Assembly (NCBI GenBank): GCA_947259105.1 | Contig: CAMYKU010000028.1 | Location: forward strand, 6,801 to 49,778 | Source of the DNA: an uncultured Alphaproteobacteria bacterium | GTDB lineage: Bacteria > Pseudomonadota > Alphaproteobacteria > UBA8366 > JADFVY01 | Direction of reading: 5' to 3' | DNA length: 42,978 nucleotides | Shown: positions 24,178-32,229 of the stretch, piece by piece | Position numbering within the stretch: the first letter of the stretch is position 1 | How the letters are laid out: each line of letters begins with the position of its first letter | The notes under the pieces: generated by a model | What the model was told of the DNA's origin: nothing | Seen by the model: only the letters and a program-made list of their open reading frames with translations | The model's database searches: none | Translations under genes and position numbers: made by a program

Positions 24178-25107
24178 TCATTCTTTCATCAGGGTCCGAA
24201 CATGCGCTGCCGCGGAGCGCGACAGCGCCGCGAGGTCGTATCCGCCTTCCAGCGTTGAGACCACCCGTCCGCCGCAGTGAACGTTTGCGACGTTCATCAA
24301 TTCCCGCGTGGCCCATGAAAAGTCGTCCTCGTTGAGCTCCAGCGAAGCCAGCGGGTCCGCAGCATGGGCGTCGAATCCGGCTGAAATAAGAAGGAATTCG
24401 GGCTCGAATTCGGCCAGTGCGGGCAGGATCACGCCCTGCATCGCCTGCCGGAATCCGGCGCTGCCGGTGTGGGGCGGCAACGGCGCGTTGACGATGTTTC
24501 CGGCGACGCCGCGTTCGCTCGCGCCACCGGTGCCCGGATAATGCGGCGACTGGTGGGTCGAGGCGTAGAACAGATTCTCGTCGTCCCAGAACATCGCCTG
24601 GGTGCCGTTGCCGTGGTGGACGTCGAAATCGACGACGGCGACGCGGTCGAGCCCATGCGCCTTGCGCGCCTGTTCCGCACCGATGGCGACATTGTTGAAC
24701 AGGCAGAAACCCATCGAGCGGGACGGTTCCGCGTGGTGGCCCGGGGGCCGCACGGCGCAGAAGGCGTTGCCGGCGTCCCCGGCCATGACGTCGTTGACCG
24801 CGGCGCAAACGGCGCCCGCCGCGCGCAATGCCGCCTCCCCCGATCTCGGGCAAACCGCCGTGTCCGGGTCGAGCTGCACGAAACCCGACTCGGGGATCGC
24901 CGCGAGTATCCGCTCCACGTAACTGCGTGGATGAACACGGGCGATCTGCTCGATCTCGGCGGCCGGCGCCTCGCGCCGGTCCAGCGCATCGAATTCGCCG
25001 GCGTCCAGCGCCTCGAGGATGGCCTTCAATCGTGCCGGGCTTTCCGGGTGCATCGGCCCCATATCGTGCTCGGCGCAGGCGGGATGGGTATACAGGATCG
25101 TCGACAT
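24178..25107 (-). CDS. Histone-deacetylase-family (AcuC/acetylpolyamine-type) amidohydrolase
   Basis: The 309-residue product is a class II-type HDAC fold zinc enzyme. Catalytic histidines lie in RPPGHHAEPSRSMGFCLFNN, zinc ligands in DFDVHHGNG and GFDAHAADPLA, and the glycine-rich LEGGYDL closes the active site. Bacterial members remove acetyl groups from polyamines or proteins; the true substrate is not known from sequence. The ATG at 25107 is the natural start. It heads the xseB-ispA-dxs operon, with about 85 bp before xseB, and is divergent from the RND efflux operon. Confidence 0.92.
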   Translation of the reverse strand: MSTILYTHPACAEHDMGPMHPESPARLKAILEALDAGEFDALDRREAPAAEIEQIARVHPRSYVERILAAIPESGFVQLDPDTAVCPRSGEAALRAAGAVCAAVNDVMAGDAGNAFCAVRPPGHHAEPSRSMGFCLFNNVAIGAEQARKAHGLDRVAVVDFDVHHGNGTQAMFWDDENLFYASTHQSPHYPGTGGASERGVAGNIVNAPLPPHTGSAGFRQAMQGVILPALAEFEPEFLLISAGFDAHAADPLASLELNEDDFSWATRELMNVANVHCGGRVVSTLEGGYDLAALSRSAAAHVRTLMKE

Positions 25108-25270
25108 GAATGCTGCCCTCTTCGATTTGGGGCCAGCATAGCAGGGCCGCGGGGGCCGCGAACAGACCTTCTACGACATGCTTGAAACCTTTGCGATGTC
25201 ATATAAACTCTTTTCGGGCCGTCCGGCGACAGAATGGCGGAGCCGGCCCAATCGTTGAGAGGATAGAGCG

Positions 25271-26404
25271 ATGCGCCTGGCGGGTAATCGGGCGGTTTTT
25301 CTGGCCGCCCTGATTCTGGTGGCTGTGCTTGCGGCGCCCTGGGTGGTCCGGGCGCAGGGCAAGACTGTGCGCGTCGAGGTCGATACCGTCGTCGTCGAGC
25401 CGCTGACCCAGACCGTGCCGGCGCTCGGCCGCTTCGTTGCGCGCCAGTCCGGGCCGGTCGCGGCGCTGGTCGGCGGCCCGATCGCCGAGGTTCTGGTCGA
25501 GGTCGGGGACCGCGTTGCCAAAGGCGACATGCTGGTCCGCCTGTCGACCGACATCAGCGTCGGCAACCGCAATCTGCGGGAAGCGGAACTGCGCGAGAAA
25601 CAGGCGGCGCTGGAAACCGCGCGGGCACAGGCGCGGCTCGCTTCCCTGGAATTGCGGCGCCTTGAGAATCTCAAGAAATCCGCCGCCTTCAGCCAGGCCC
25701 GCTACGAGGACAAGGTGGCCGAGGTTGCCCGCTACAGCAGCGAGGTCGCCGAGGCGGACGCCGCGGTCAATCGTGCCGCCGCGAACCTGGCATTGGCCGA
25801 GCTGGACCTGGTGCGCGCCGAGATCCATGCGCCTTACAATGGCGTGGTGGTCGCGCTGCACGCGACGGAAGGCGCCCATGTCAATACCGGTGCCCCGGTG
25901 GTCAGCCTGGTCAACGACGAGAGTCTGGAGATCGAAGCCGACGTATCGGCCGCGCGGCTGGCCGGGCTCGCGCCCGGGCGCGAACTCGAAATTCGGCTCG
26001 ACGACGGCCGGCGGTTCACGGCGACCGTCCGCGCCGTAATTCCCACGGAAAGCGCGCTGACGCGTACACGGCCCGTACGTTTCACACCGAGAATAGATGT
26101 CGCGGAGGGGCTGCGGCTGGCGACCGACCAGAGCGTTACCGTATTGCTGCCGGTCGGTGAGCCGCGTCCGGTGGTGTCTGTCCACAAGGATGCGGTCGTC
26201 GCGCGCGGCACGGCCTATATGGTTTTCGTCGTGGTGGGCGGCAATGCGGAGCCACGCCAGGTGCGGCTGGGCGAAGCGGCGGGTGTGCGCATGGAGGTGC
26301 TGTCCGGCCTGGCGCCGGGCGACCTCGCCGTGGTGCGGGGCAATGAGCGGCTGCTGCCCGGACAGCCCGTCACGTACACGGGTACTAGGGCACCGGCGCG
26401 ATGA
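25271..26404 (+). CDS. RND efflux periplasmic adaptor (membrane fusion protein)
   Basis: The 377-residue product has an N-terminal hydrophobic anchor (FLAALILVAVLAAPWVV), a split lipoyl domain (VAALVGGPIAEVLVEVGDRV and IHAPYNGVVVALHATEGAHV), a long coiled-coil hairpin at about 95-185 rich in alanine, glutamate and arginine, and beta-barrel and membrane-proximal domains. It links an inner-membrane RND pump to an outer-membrane channel. AGAGGA lies before the ATG. It overlaps the next gene as ATGA. No outer-membrane factor gene is in the window, so the channel must be encoded elsewhere. Confidence 0.93.
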   Translation: MRLAGNRAVFLAALILVAVLAAPWVVRAQGKTVRVEVDTVVVEPLTQTVPALGRFVARQSGPVAALVGGPIAEVLVEVGDRVAKGDMLVRLSTDISVGNRNLREAELREKQAALETARAQARLASLELRRLENLKKSAAFSQARYEDKVAEVARYSSEVAEADAAVNRAAANLALAELDLVRAEIHAPYNGVVVALHATEGAHVNTGAPVVSLVNDESLEIEADVSAARLAGLAPGRELEIRLDDGRRFTATVRAVIPTESALTRTRPVRFTPRIDVAEGLRLATDQSVTVLLPVGEPRPVVSVHKDAVVARGTAYMVFVVVGGNAEPRQVRLGEAAGVRMEVLSGLAPGDLAVVRGNERLLPGQPVTYTGTRAPAR

Positions 26405-29400
26405 ACCTGATCCGCCATTCCATTGCCCGTCCGACCGCGGTCATCGCGGCGGTCATCATGGCTGTCCTGTTCGGGTTTGTCGCCCTGCAGACGATTCCGA
26501 TCCAGCTCGCGCCGGACGTCAGCCGCCCGGTCATCCAGATCACGACGAACTGGCCCGGCGCGGCGCCGATCGAGGTCGAGCGGGAGATTCTGAACAAGCA
26601 GGAAGAGGTGCTCAAGGGGCTCACGGGACTGCAGAGCATGGAAAGCGCGGCAGAGGATGGCCGCGCCCGCATCACTCTCGAGTTCGCCGTCGATCAGGAC
26701 ATGGGCAGGGCCCTGTTGCTGGTGTCCAACCGGCTGGACCGCGTGACCGACTACCCCGACGAGGCCGGAAAGCCGACGCTGAACACATCAGGATCGGAAG
26801 ACAATCCGATCGCCTGGTTCCGGGTGGTGCGGAGCGAAGGGAACGAGAAACCCATCCACACATTCGGGAAATTCGTCGAAGACGTGATCCAGGAACGGCT
26901 GGAGCGTGTGCCCGGAGTCGGCGGGGTCGATGTCTACGGCGGCAGCGAGCGCGAGATGCGGATCATCATCGATCCTGCGAGGATGGCGCGGTATGGGCTG
27001 ACCGTCCCGCTGGTGATCGAGCGGTTGCGTGCCGCCAATGCGTCGATCAGCGGCGGCGATGTCGAGGAGGGCAAACGCCGCTACGTGGTGCGGACCGAGG
27101 GTGAGTTCGAGACCACCGGTCAGGTTGCCGCCGTCGTGCTGCGCACCCTGCAGGACCCGCAGACCGGCCGGCTGGGGCGGGTGACGGTCGGCGATATTGC
27201 CGATGTCGAGTTCGGATACAGCAAGCCGACCGCCACGCTTCGCGCCAACGGCCGGCCCGCGATCGGCATGCCCGTGACGCGCGAGATCGGCGCCAATGTC
27301 ATCGAGACGATGGCCGGCATCCGGCAGGCCGTGATCGAGCTGAACAGCGGGCCGCTGACGGCGGCGGGCCTGAAGATGGAACAGGTCTATGACGAAACAA
27401 TCTATATCAATTCCGCAATAGACCTGGTGACGCAGAACATCTGGATCGGCGGCGTGCTGGCGGTGATCATATTGATGCTGTTCCTGCGCTCGGCCCGCGC
27501 GACGCTGGTGATCGCGCTTGCCATCCCGGTATCGGTCGTCGCGTCGTTCGTTGCGATGGCAGTGCTGGGGCGGTCCCTCAACGTGGTTTCGCTGGCCGGG
27601 ATCGCCTTTGCCGTCGGCATGGTCGTGGATGCCGCGATCGTCGTCCTGGAGAACATCTACCGCCTGCGCCAGCAGGGCCGGCCCGCCCTGAAGGCGGCCT
27701 ATGACGGGGCCATGCAGGTCTGGGGGGCGATCCTGGTCTCGGCGCTGACCACGGTCATGGTGTTCATCCCGGTCATGGTCATGAAGCTTGAGGTCGGGCA
27801 GCTGTTTCGCGACATTGCGGTGGCCATCTCCGTCGCCGTCGTCCTGTCGCTGATCGTATCGGTCACCGTCATCCCGGCGCTGTCCCGGCGGCTGCTCCAG
27901 TACGACGTCCGCGAACCCGGCTCCGGTATCCGGCTGTTCGGATTCGATCACTTCGCCCGCGGCTTCATGGTGCTGCTGCTCGGGTTGACGCGCGCCGTGG
28001 TGCGATCGAAGCTGCTGGCGCTGCTTATCGTCGCGCTGGTGACGACGGCGACGGTATTCGGCACCTGGCGTTTCCTGCCGGCGCTGGAATATCTGCCCGA
28101 GGGCAACCGCAACTTCGTCTTCGGATTCATCCAGCCGCCGCCCGGATACAACCTGAGCACCACGACCGCCATTGCCGAGCGGATGGAGGATGCCGTGCGG
28201 CCGCACTGGGCGTCGGAGTCGGGGCCGGAGTCGGCGCCCGGCGAGCCGCCGAAGATAGACTCGTTCTTTTTCGTGGCCTTCCGTTCGCGCACGATCATGG
28301 GCGCGAGCAGCGTCGAACCCGGGCGCGCGAGGGAGCTGATCCCGGTTATCCGCAAGCCGGTGTTCGACGAGCCGGGCGCGTCGGCCGTCGTCCGGCAGCC
28401 ATCGATCTTTGGCCGCGGGATCGGCGGGACCCGCTCGGTCGACCTGGATGTCGCCGGTGGCGACCTGGAAACCATCCTCGGTGTCGCGCGGAACGCCTTC
28501 GGCAAGATCGGTGACGCGATGCCCATGGAGGCGGGCAATCAGGTCCGGCCGCGGCCCGGGCTGGAGCTTGGCGCGCCTGAGATCCGCGTCATACCGGACC
28601 CGGTGCGTCTGGCCGACAACGGGGTGAGCGCGCGTGAACTGGGCCTGACGGTCGATGCGTTCAACGACGGACTTCGCGTGGCCGAAATCACGGTCGAGGG
28701 TGTGCGCATCGATCTGATACTGATGGGACCCGAGAACAACGTGGTGCAGACCCAGGGGATTGCGGCGCTGCCGGTGGTCACACGATCCGGCGCCATCCTG
28801 CCGGCCGGTGCGCTCTCGGACGTCGTCGTGACGAGCGGGCCGACCGAAATCCGCCACAGCGAGCGGAGCCGGGCCGTGACGCTTCAGATAACGCCGGCGC
28901 CGCGAGTCGCCCTGGGCGATGCGCTCGAGACAATCCAGAGCAAGGTGATCGATCCGCTCTACGAGGAAGGCCTGCCGGCCGGCGTGAAGCTGCGCATGTC
29001 GGGGACCGCCGACAAGCTGGCCGCAACCTGGAAGGAGATGAAGTTCGACCTGCTGATCGCGCTGGCGATCGTCTATCTGGTGATGGCGGTGCTGTTCGAA
29101 AGTTTCGTCTACCCGCTGATCATCGTGCTGTCCGTGCCGCTTGCCACGGCGGGCGGCGTTGCCGGCCTCAATATCCTCGGCATGTATCACTTCCAGGCGC
29201 TCGACATGCTGACCCTGCTGGGCTTCGTGATTCTCATCGGCATCGTCGTGAACAACGCCATTCTGCTGGTTCACCAGACGCTGTACCTGATTCGCGAGGA
29301 GGCGATGGGGTACGACGCGGCGATCGTCGAGGCGACGCGCAACCGGGTCCGGCCGATCTTCATGTCCACCCTGACCAGTGTATTCGGGATGCTGCCGCTG

Positions 29401-29598
29401 GTGCTGTTCCCGGGGGCAGGGTCGGAGATCTATCGGGGCCTCGGTTCGGTGGTGGTTGGCGGGCTGTCGCTGTCGGCATTGCTCACGCTGACGATCATCC
29501 CGCCCCTTCTGAGCCTGTTCCTCGGCGTGCTCGAGGGACGCAACAAGTCGGACGACCGCGACTCCGGCATTTCGGTGTTGCCGAAAGCGGCCGAATGA
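26401..29598 (+). CDS. RND efflux permease (AcrB/HAE1 type)
   Basis: The 1065-residue product has the RND plan: a first helix (HSIARPTAVIAAVIMAVLFG), two large periplasmic loops, and two sets of six helices with internal repeat symmetry. The proton-relay aspartate is D410 in GMVVDAAIVVLEN; the second aspartate of AcrB is replaced by alanine, which is common in the wider HAE1 group. Drug-type transport with the adaptor encoded just upstream is inferred; the substrate is unknown. The gene order adaptor-pump without TolC is frequent. A BigR-like regulator follows on the same strand. Confidence 0.95.
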   Translation: MNLIRHSIARPTAVIAAVIMAVLFGFVALQTIPIQLAPDVSRPVIQITTNWPGAAPIEVEREILNKQEEVLKGLTGLQSMESAAEDGRARITLEFAVDQDMGRALLLVSNRLDRVTDYPDEAGKPTLNTSGSEDNPIAWFRVVRSEGNEKPIHTFGKFVEDVIQERLERVPGVGGVDVYGGSEREMRIIIDPARMARYGLTVPLVIERLRAANASISGGDVEEGKRRYVVRTEGEFETTGQVAAVVLRTLQDPQTGRLGRVTVGDIADVEFGYSKPTATLRANGRPAIGMPVTREIGANVIETMAGIRQAVIELNSGPLTAAGLKMEQVYDETIYINSAIDLVTQNIWIGGVLAVIILMLFLRSARATLVIALAIPVSVVASFVAMAVLGRSLNVVSLAGIAFAVGMVVDAAIVVLENIYRLRQQGRPALKAAYDGAMQVWGAILVSALTTVMVFIPVMVMKLEVGQLFRDIAVAISVAVVLSLIVSVTVIPALSRRLLQYDVREPGSGIRLFGFDHFARGFMVLLLGLTRAVVRSKLLALLIVALVTTATVFGTWRFLPALEYLPEGNRNFVFGFIQPPPGYNLSTTTAIAERMEDAVRPHWASESGPESAPGEPPKIDSFFFVAFRSRTIMGASSVEPGRARELIPVIRKPVFDEPGASAVVRQPSIFGRGIGGTRSVDLDVAGGDLETILGVARNAFGKIGDAMPMEAGNQVRPRPGLELGAPEIRVIPDPVRLADNGVSARELGLTVDAFNDGLRVAEITVEGVRIDLILMGPENNVVQTQGIAALPVVTRSGAILPAGALSDVVVTSGPTEIRHSERSRAVTLQITPAPRVALGDALETIQSKVIDPLYEEGLPAGVKLRMSGTADKLAATWKEMKFDLLIALAIVYLVMAVLFESFVYPLIIVLSVPLATAGGVAGLNILGMYHFQALDMLTLLGFVILIGIVVNNAILLVHQTLYLIREEAMGYDAAIVEATRNRVRPIFMSTLTSVFGMLPLVLFPGAGSEIYRGLGSVVVGGLSLSALLTLTIIPPLLSLFLGVLEGRNKSDDRDSGISVLPKAAE

Positions 29599-29647
29599 GA
29601 ACGCGGTGCGGAATGTTATCGGGATACTGTTTATGACAGCTTGTTAA

Positions 29648-29676
29648 TTTACTTTTTTCTAATGTTATGGTATAAT
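29648..29676 (+). promoter_or_regulatory. Predicted sigma-70 promoter of the ArsR-family gene
   Basis: TTTACT (29648-29653), a 17-bp spacer and a perfect TATAAT (29671-29676) lie in an AT-rich island (29600-29730) that contrasts with the surrounding GC-rich DNA. The start codon follows about 58 bp downstream of the -10. Confidence 0.5.
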
Positions 29677-29733
29677 AAAGAGTTAACGGGGCAAATGAAT
29701 CGCCATTCAGGGTTGGGAGTGTTTTTTTTGGAC

Positions 29734-30075
29734 ATGAATCTAAGCATCGATGACCTAAAAGAGAATGCGCAGCGCGCGAGCGAGTTGCTCAAGGCCATGA
29801 GTAACGAAAAGCGGCTCATGATCCTCTGTTATCTCGCGGCCGGCGAGAAAGCCGTGGGAGAAATGGAAAGGCTGGTGGGACTGAGTCAGTCGGCGCTGTC
29901 ACAGCACCTGGCCCGGCTGCGCCGCGACGGGCTCGTCCAGACCAGGCGTGCATCGCAGACCATCTATTATTCGCTTGCCGGCGGCGAGGCCGCGGCGATC
30001 ATGGAGACGCTGCACGGGCTGTATTGCTGCGACACCGACGACGGCACCACCCGGTTGAAGCTGGCCGGGCAATAA
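29734..30075 (+). CDS. ArsR-family regulator, BigR/SqrR-like
   Basis: The 113-residue product is a winged-helix ArsR repressor (LLKAMSNEKRLMILCYLAAGE, recognition region LSQSALSQHLARLRRDGLV, wing TRRASQTIYYSLAGG). It lacks the metal-binding CVC motif but has C32 in ILCYL and C98/C99 in GLYCC. The 66-residue spacing C32-C98 equals that of the redox cysteines of BigR, where they form a disulfide or tetrasulfide in response to sulfide or persulfide. I infer a sulfide/redox-sensing repressor. The ATG at 29734 is annotated; a TTG two codons upstream (29728) has a better-spaced GGGAG and may be the real start. Its targets are unknown: the RND operon or its own promoter. Confidence 0.8.
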   Translation: MNLSIDDLKENAQRASELLKAMSNEKRLMILCYLAAGEKAVGEMERLVGLSQSALSQHLARLRRDGLVQTRRASQTIYYSLAGGEAAAIMETLHGLYCCDTDDGTTRLKLAGQ

Positions 30076-30148
30076 CGCCGGCACACCGGCCGGCCCGGGC
30101 CGGGCACGAGGCCAAGGGTTTCCGGCCGGCCGCTGCATTCTGCGGCGG

Positions 30149-30358
30149 TTGGGGGAGCGGGCCGGAGCGAATTCAACGGATAACGCTCTGGCAAACGGCA
30201 ATACCCTGATTACCGAATTGCACAACGGACGCGCCGTGGAAGCGCCGCCCGATTGGAAGATCGTGCGGGGGCACCGCCATCCTCTGCTGCAGTCGTTCCA
30301 TGACCACCCCTGTATAACCGGCATTTTCGAGACGCTGCGGGTCGATCCGGCGGCCTGA
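30149..30358 (+). CDS. Possible small hypothetical protein
   Basis: A TTG-started frame of 69 codons (ending PLLQSFHDHPCITGIFETLR) in the 423-bp region between the ArsR-like gene and the sigma-54-driven gene. Third-position GC is lower than in the neighbouring genes, there is no clear ribosome site and I recognise no family. It may be non-coding; it is recorded because nothing else fills this stretch. Confidence 0.25.
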   Translation: MGERAGANSTDNALANGNTLITELHNGRAVEAPPDWKIVRGHRHPLLQSFHDHPCITGIFETLRVDPAA

Positions 30359-30428
30359 CGTTGCTCGGCGACGTCCACAGGCCCTGAAGCCCACGGGTTC
30401 CCTGCGCTATGCTTAACGAAGTGTAAAC

Positions 30429-30444
30429 TGGCACGCCTTTTGCT
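30429..30444 (+). promoter_or_regulatory. Sigma-54 (RpoN) promoter
   Basis: TGGCACGCCTTTTGCT matches the sigma-54 consensus TGGCACG-N4-TTGCW at every defined position, with GG (30430-30431) and GC (30442-30443) ten bases apart. Transcription would start near 30455, about 44 bp before the ATG of the 66-residue protein. An enhancer-binding-protein site was not clearly seen upstream. Confidence 0.8.
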
Positions 30445-30498
30445 CGTTTAATTCGCATAGAGCCCGGAATGGGAAATTCGTTGCAAAAGGGAAGCGAT

Positions 30499-30699
30499 AT
30501 GACGAATGTAACATATATGAAGACGGTAGCCGCGCGGCGTGCGGTGAACCGTAACCGGAATTACGCGAATACGCTGGTTCATTACCTGGGGGTCAACGAA
30601 GCGCTGAAGGTCTGCCGGGATAATATGTGGCACAGCGTGTACCAGGCCATCGTCGAGCAGCACGCGAAAGAGGACTCCACGCTTGAATGCGTAGGCTGA
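30499..30699 (+). CDS. Small protein of unknown function under sigma-54 control
   Basis: The 66-residue product (MTNVTYMKTVAARRAVNRNR at the N-terminus) is basic at the start and probably helical, with cysteines in LKVCRDNMW and near the end (LECVG). No family is recognised. AAAGGGAAG lies eight bases before the ATG at 30499; an ATG ten codons earlier lacks a ribosome site. The sigma-54 promoter at 30429-30444 points straight at it, so expression probably depends on an activator and a condition such as nitrogen, carbon or stress status. It converges on matB with only four bases between the stops. Confidence 0.6.
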   Translation: MTNVTYMKTVAARRAVNRNRNYANTLVHYLGVNEALKVCRDNMWHSVYQAIVEQHAKEDSTLECVG

Positions 30700-30703
30700 G
30701 GGT

Positions 30704-32215
30704 TCAGCCGGATTCGAACCGCTCGCGCAGAACGTTTTTCTGGATCTTGCCCATGACGTTGCGCGGCAGTTCGTCCACGAAGTGGATTTCCTTCGGCACC
30801 TTGTAGCCGGCGAGTTGCTCCTTCAGTGCGGCGATCAGCGTTTCCGCCGCAGGCGGATTGCCCGCCGGCTTGACCGCAGCGATCACGCGTTCACCGAAAT
30901 CGGCATCGGGTATCCCCACCACCGCCGATTCGACGACCCCGTCCATGGCGTCCAGCAGTTCCTCGATCTCCTTGGGATAGACGTTGTATCCGCCGGTGAT
31001 GATCAGGTCCGTGGCGCGGCCGACAAGATAGAAAAATCCATTCTCGTCATAGCGCGCAATATCCCCGGTGATGAAAAAGCCGTCGGGCCGGAACTCGGCG
31101 TTGGTCTTCTCCGGCAGGCGCCAATACCCCTTGAAGACGTTGGGGCCGCGGACCTCGAGCATTCCGGTCTCGCCGGCCGGCAATTCCTCTCCATCCTCGG
31201 CGACCACCCGCAGTTCCACACCCGGCAGGGGCTTGCCGATGCTGCCCGGGATGCGCCCGCCTTCACCCTCCAGCAGATTCGACGAACTCATGACGGTCTC
31301 GGTCATGCCGTAGCGTTCCAGGATCTCATGGCCGGTCCGCTCCTTGAAGTCGCCCCAGGTTTCCGCCAGCAGCGGCGCCGAGCCGGATATGAACAGGCGG
31401 CGCCCGACGAACGGTTCAGGCGTGAAGTCGGGGCTCGCGAGAAGGCGCGTATAGAATGTCGGCACACCCATCATGACGGTGCTGCGGGGCAGGGTCTCCA
31501 TTACCGCGGCGACGTCGAATTTGGGAAGGAACCGCATGCGGCAGCCGCTGACCAGCACGCAGTTGGTCGCAACGAACAGCCCGTGCGCGTGGAAGATCGG
31601 CAGCGCGTGCAGCAGGACGTCGTTCCTGGTGAAGCCCCAGGCCTCGCATAGCGTATTGGCGTTCGACCACAGATTTCCGACAGTCAGCATTGCGCCTTTG
31701 GAGCGCCCGGTGGTCCCTGAGGTATACAGAATCGCTGCGAGGTCGTGCATGTCCCGCACGACCAACTCCTGCAGGCGCGTTGCGTCCGCCGTCCGCTCGG
31801 CGAAGCTGCCGCTGCCGTCCGCGTCCAGCGTCAGGGTATGGGCGGCGCCGGCCTTCCCGGCGAGCGGTACGATCTTGTCCTCGTCCTCGGGCCGGCAGAC
31901 CACCACCCGCGGCTCCGAATCGGTCAGGAAATACTGCATCTCCGCCGCCGTATAGGCCGTGTTCAGCGGCAGGAACGCGCCCCCGGCCCGGAGCGTGGCG
32001 AGATAGAGGAAGATGGCCTCCGGACTCTTCTCCACCTGAACCGCCACCCGGTCGCCGGGCTCGACGCCGAGTTCGACCAGGAGCCCGGCATAGAGCGCAC
32101 TCATGGCCTCGACGTCGCCATAGCTGAAGCGTTCGCCGGACAAGGTCTCCATGAAAAGGGTCGCGCGGTCCCTCGGAAAACGACTCGCGAAAAGTTCGTA
32201 CAGATTATCCGACAC
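30704..32215 (-). CDS. matB: Malonyl-CoA synthetase-like acyl-CoA synthetase (MatB)
   Basis: The 503-residue product is an ANL-superfamily adenylating enzyme closest to MatB. It has the phosphate loop ILYTSGTTGRSKGAMLT, YGMTET, the hinge region GRATDLIITGGYNVYPKE and the catalytic lysine region PRNVMGKIQK. The blocks ALPIFHAHGLFVATN and VPTFYTRLL are typical of rhizobial MatB, which joins malonate (or methylmalonate) to CoA with ATP. The start is GTG at 32215 with AGGAA upstream. It is the last gene of a minus-strand cluster led by a GntR regulator and a tripartite transporter. No matA-type malonyl-CoA decarboxylase is present. Confidence 0.85.
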   Translation of the reverse strand: MSDNLYELFASRFPRDRATLFMETLSGERFSYGDVEAMSALYAGLLVELGVEPGDRVAVQVEKSPEAIFLYLATLRAGGAFLPLNTAYTAAEMQYFLTDSEPRVVVCRPEDEDKIVPLAGKAGAAHTLTLDADGSGSFAERTADATRLQELVVRDMHDLAAILYTSGTTGRSKGAMLTVGNLWSNANTLCEAWGFTRNDVLLHALPIFHAHGLFVATNCVLVSGCRMRFLPKFDVAAVMETLPRSTVMMGVPTFYTRLLASPDFTPEPFVGRRLFISGSAPLLAETWGDFKERTGHEILERYGMTETVMSSSNLLEGEGGRIPGSIGKPLPGVELRVVAEDGEELPAGETGMLEVRGPNVFKGYWRLPEKTNAEFRPDGFFITGDIARYDENGFFYLVGRATDLIITGGYNVYPKEIEELLDAMDGVVESAVVGIPDADFGERVIAAVKPAGNPPAAETLIAALKEQLAGYKVPKEIHFVDELPRNVMGKIQKNVLRERFESG

Positions 32216-32229
32216 GGTCTGCCTGTTCC

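Noticed and set aside
26788..29274. 828-codon open frame antisense to the RND permease gene
   Set aside because: It is a mirror of a GC-rich gene: rich in H, R, D and Q with no domain, and the plus-strand RND protein is certain.
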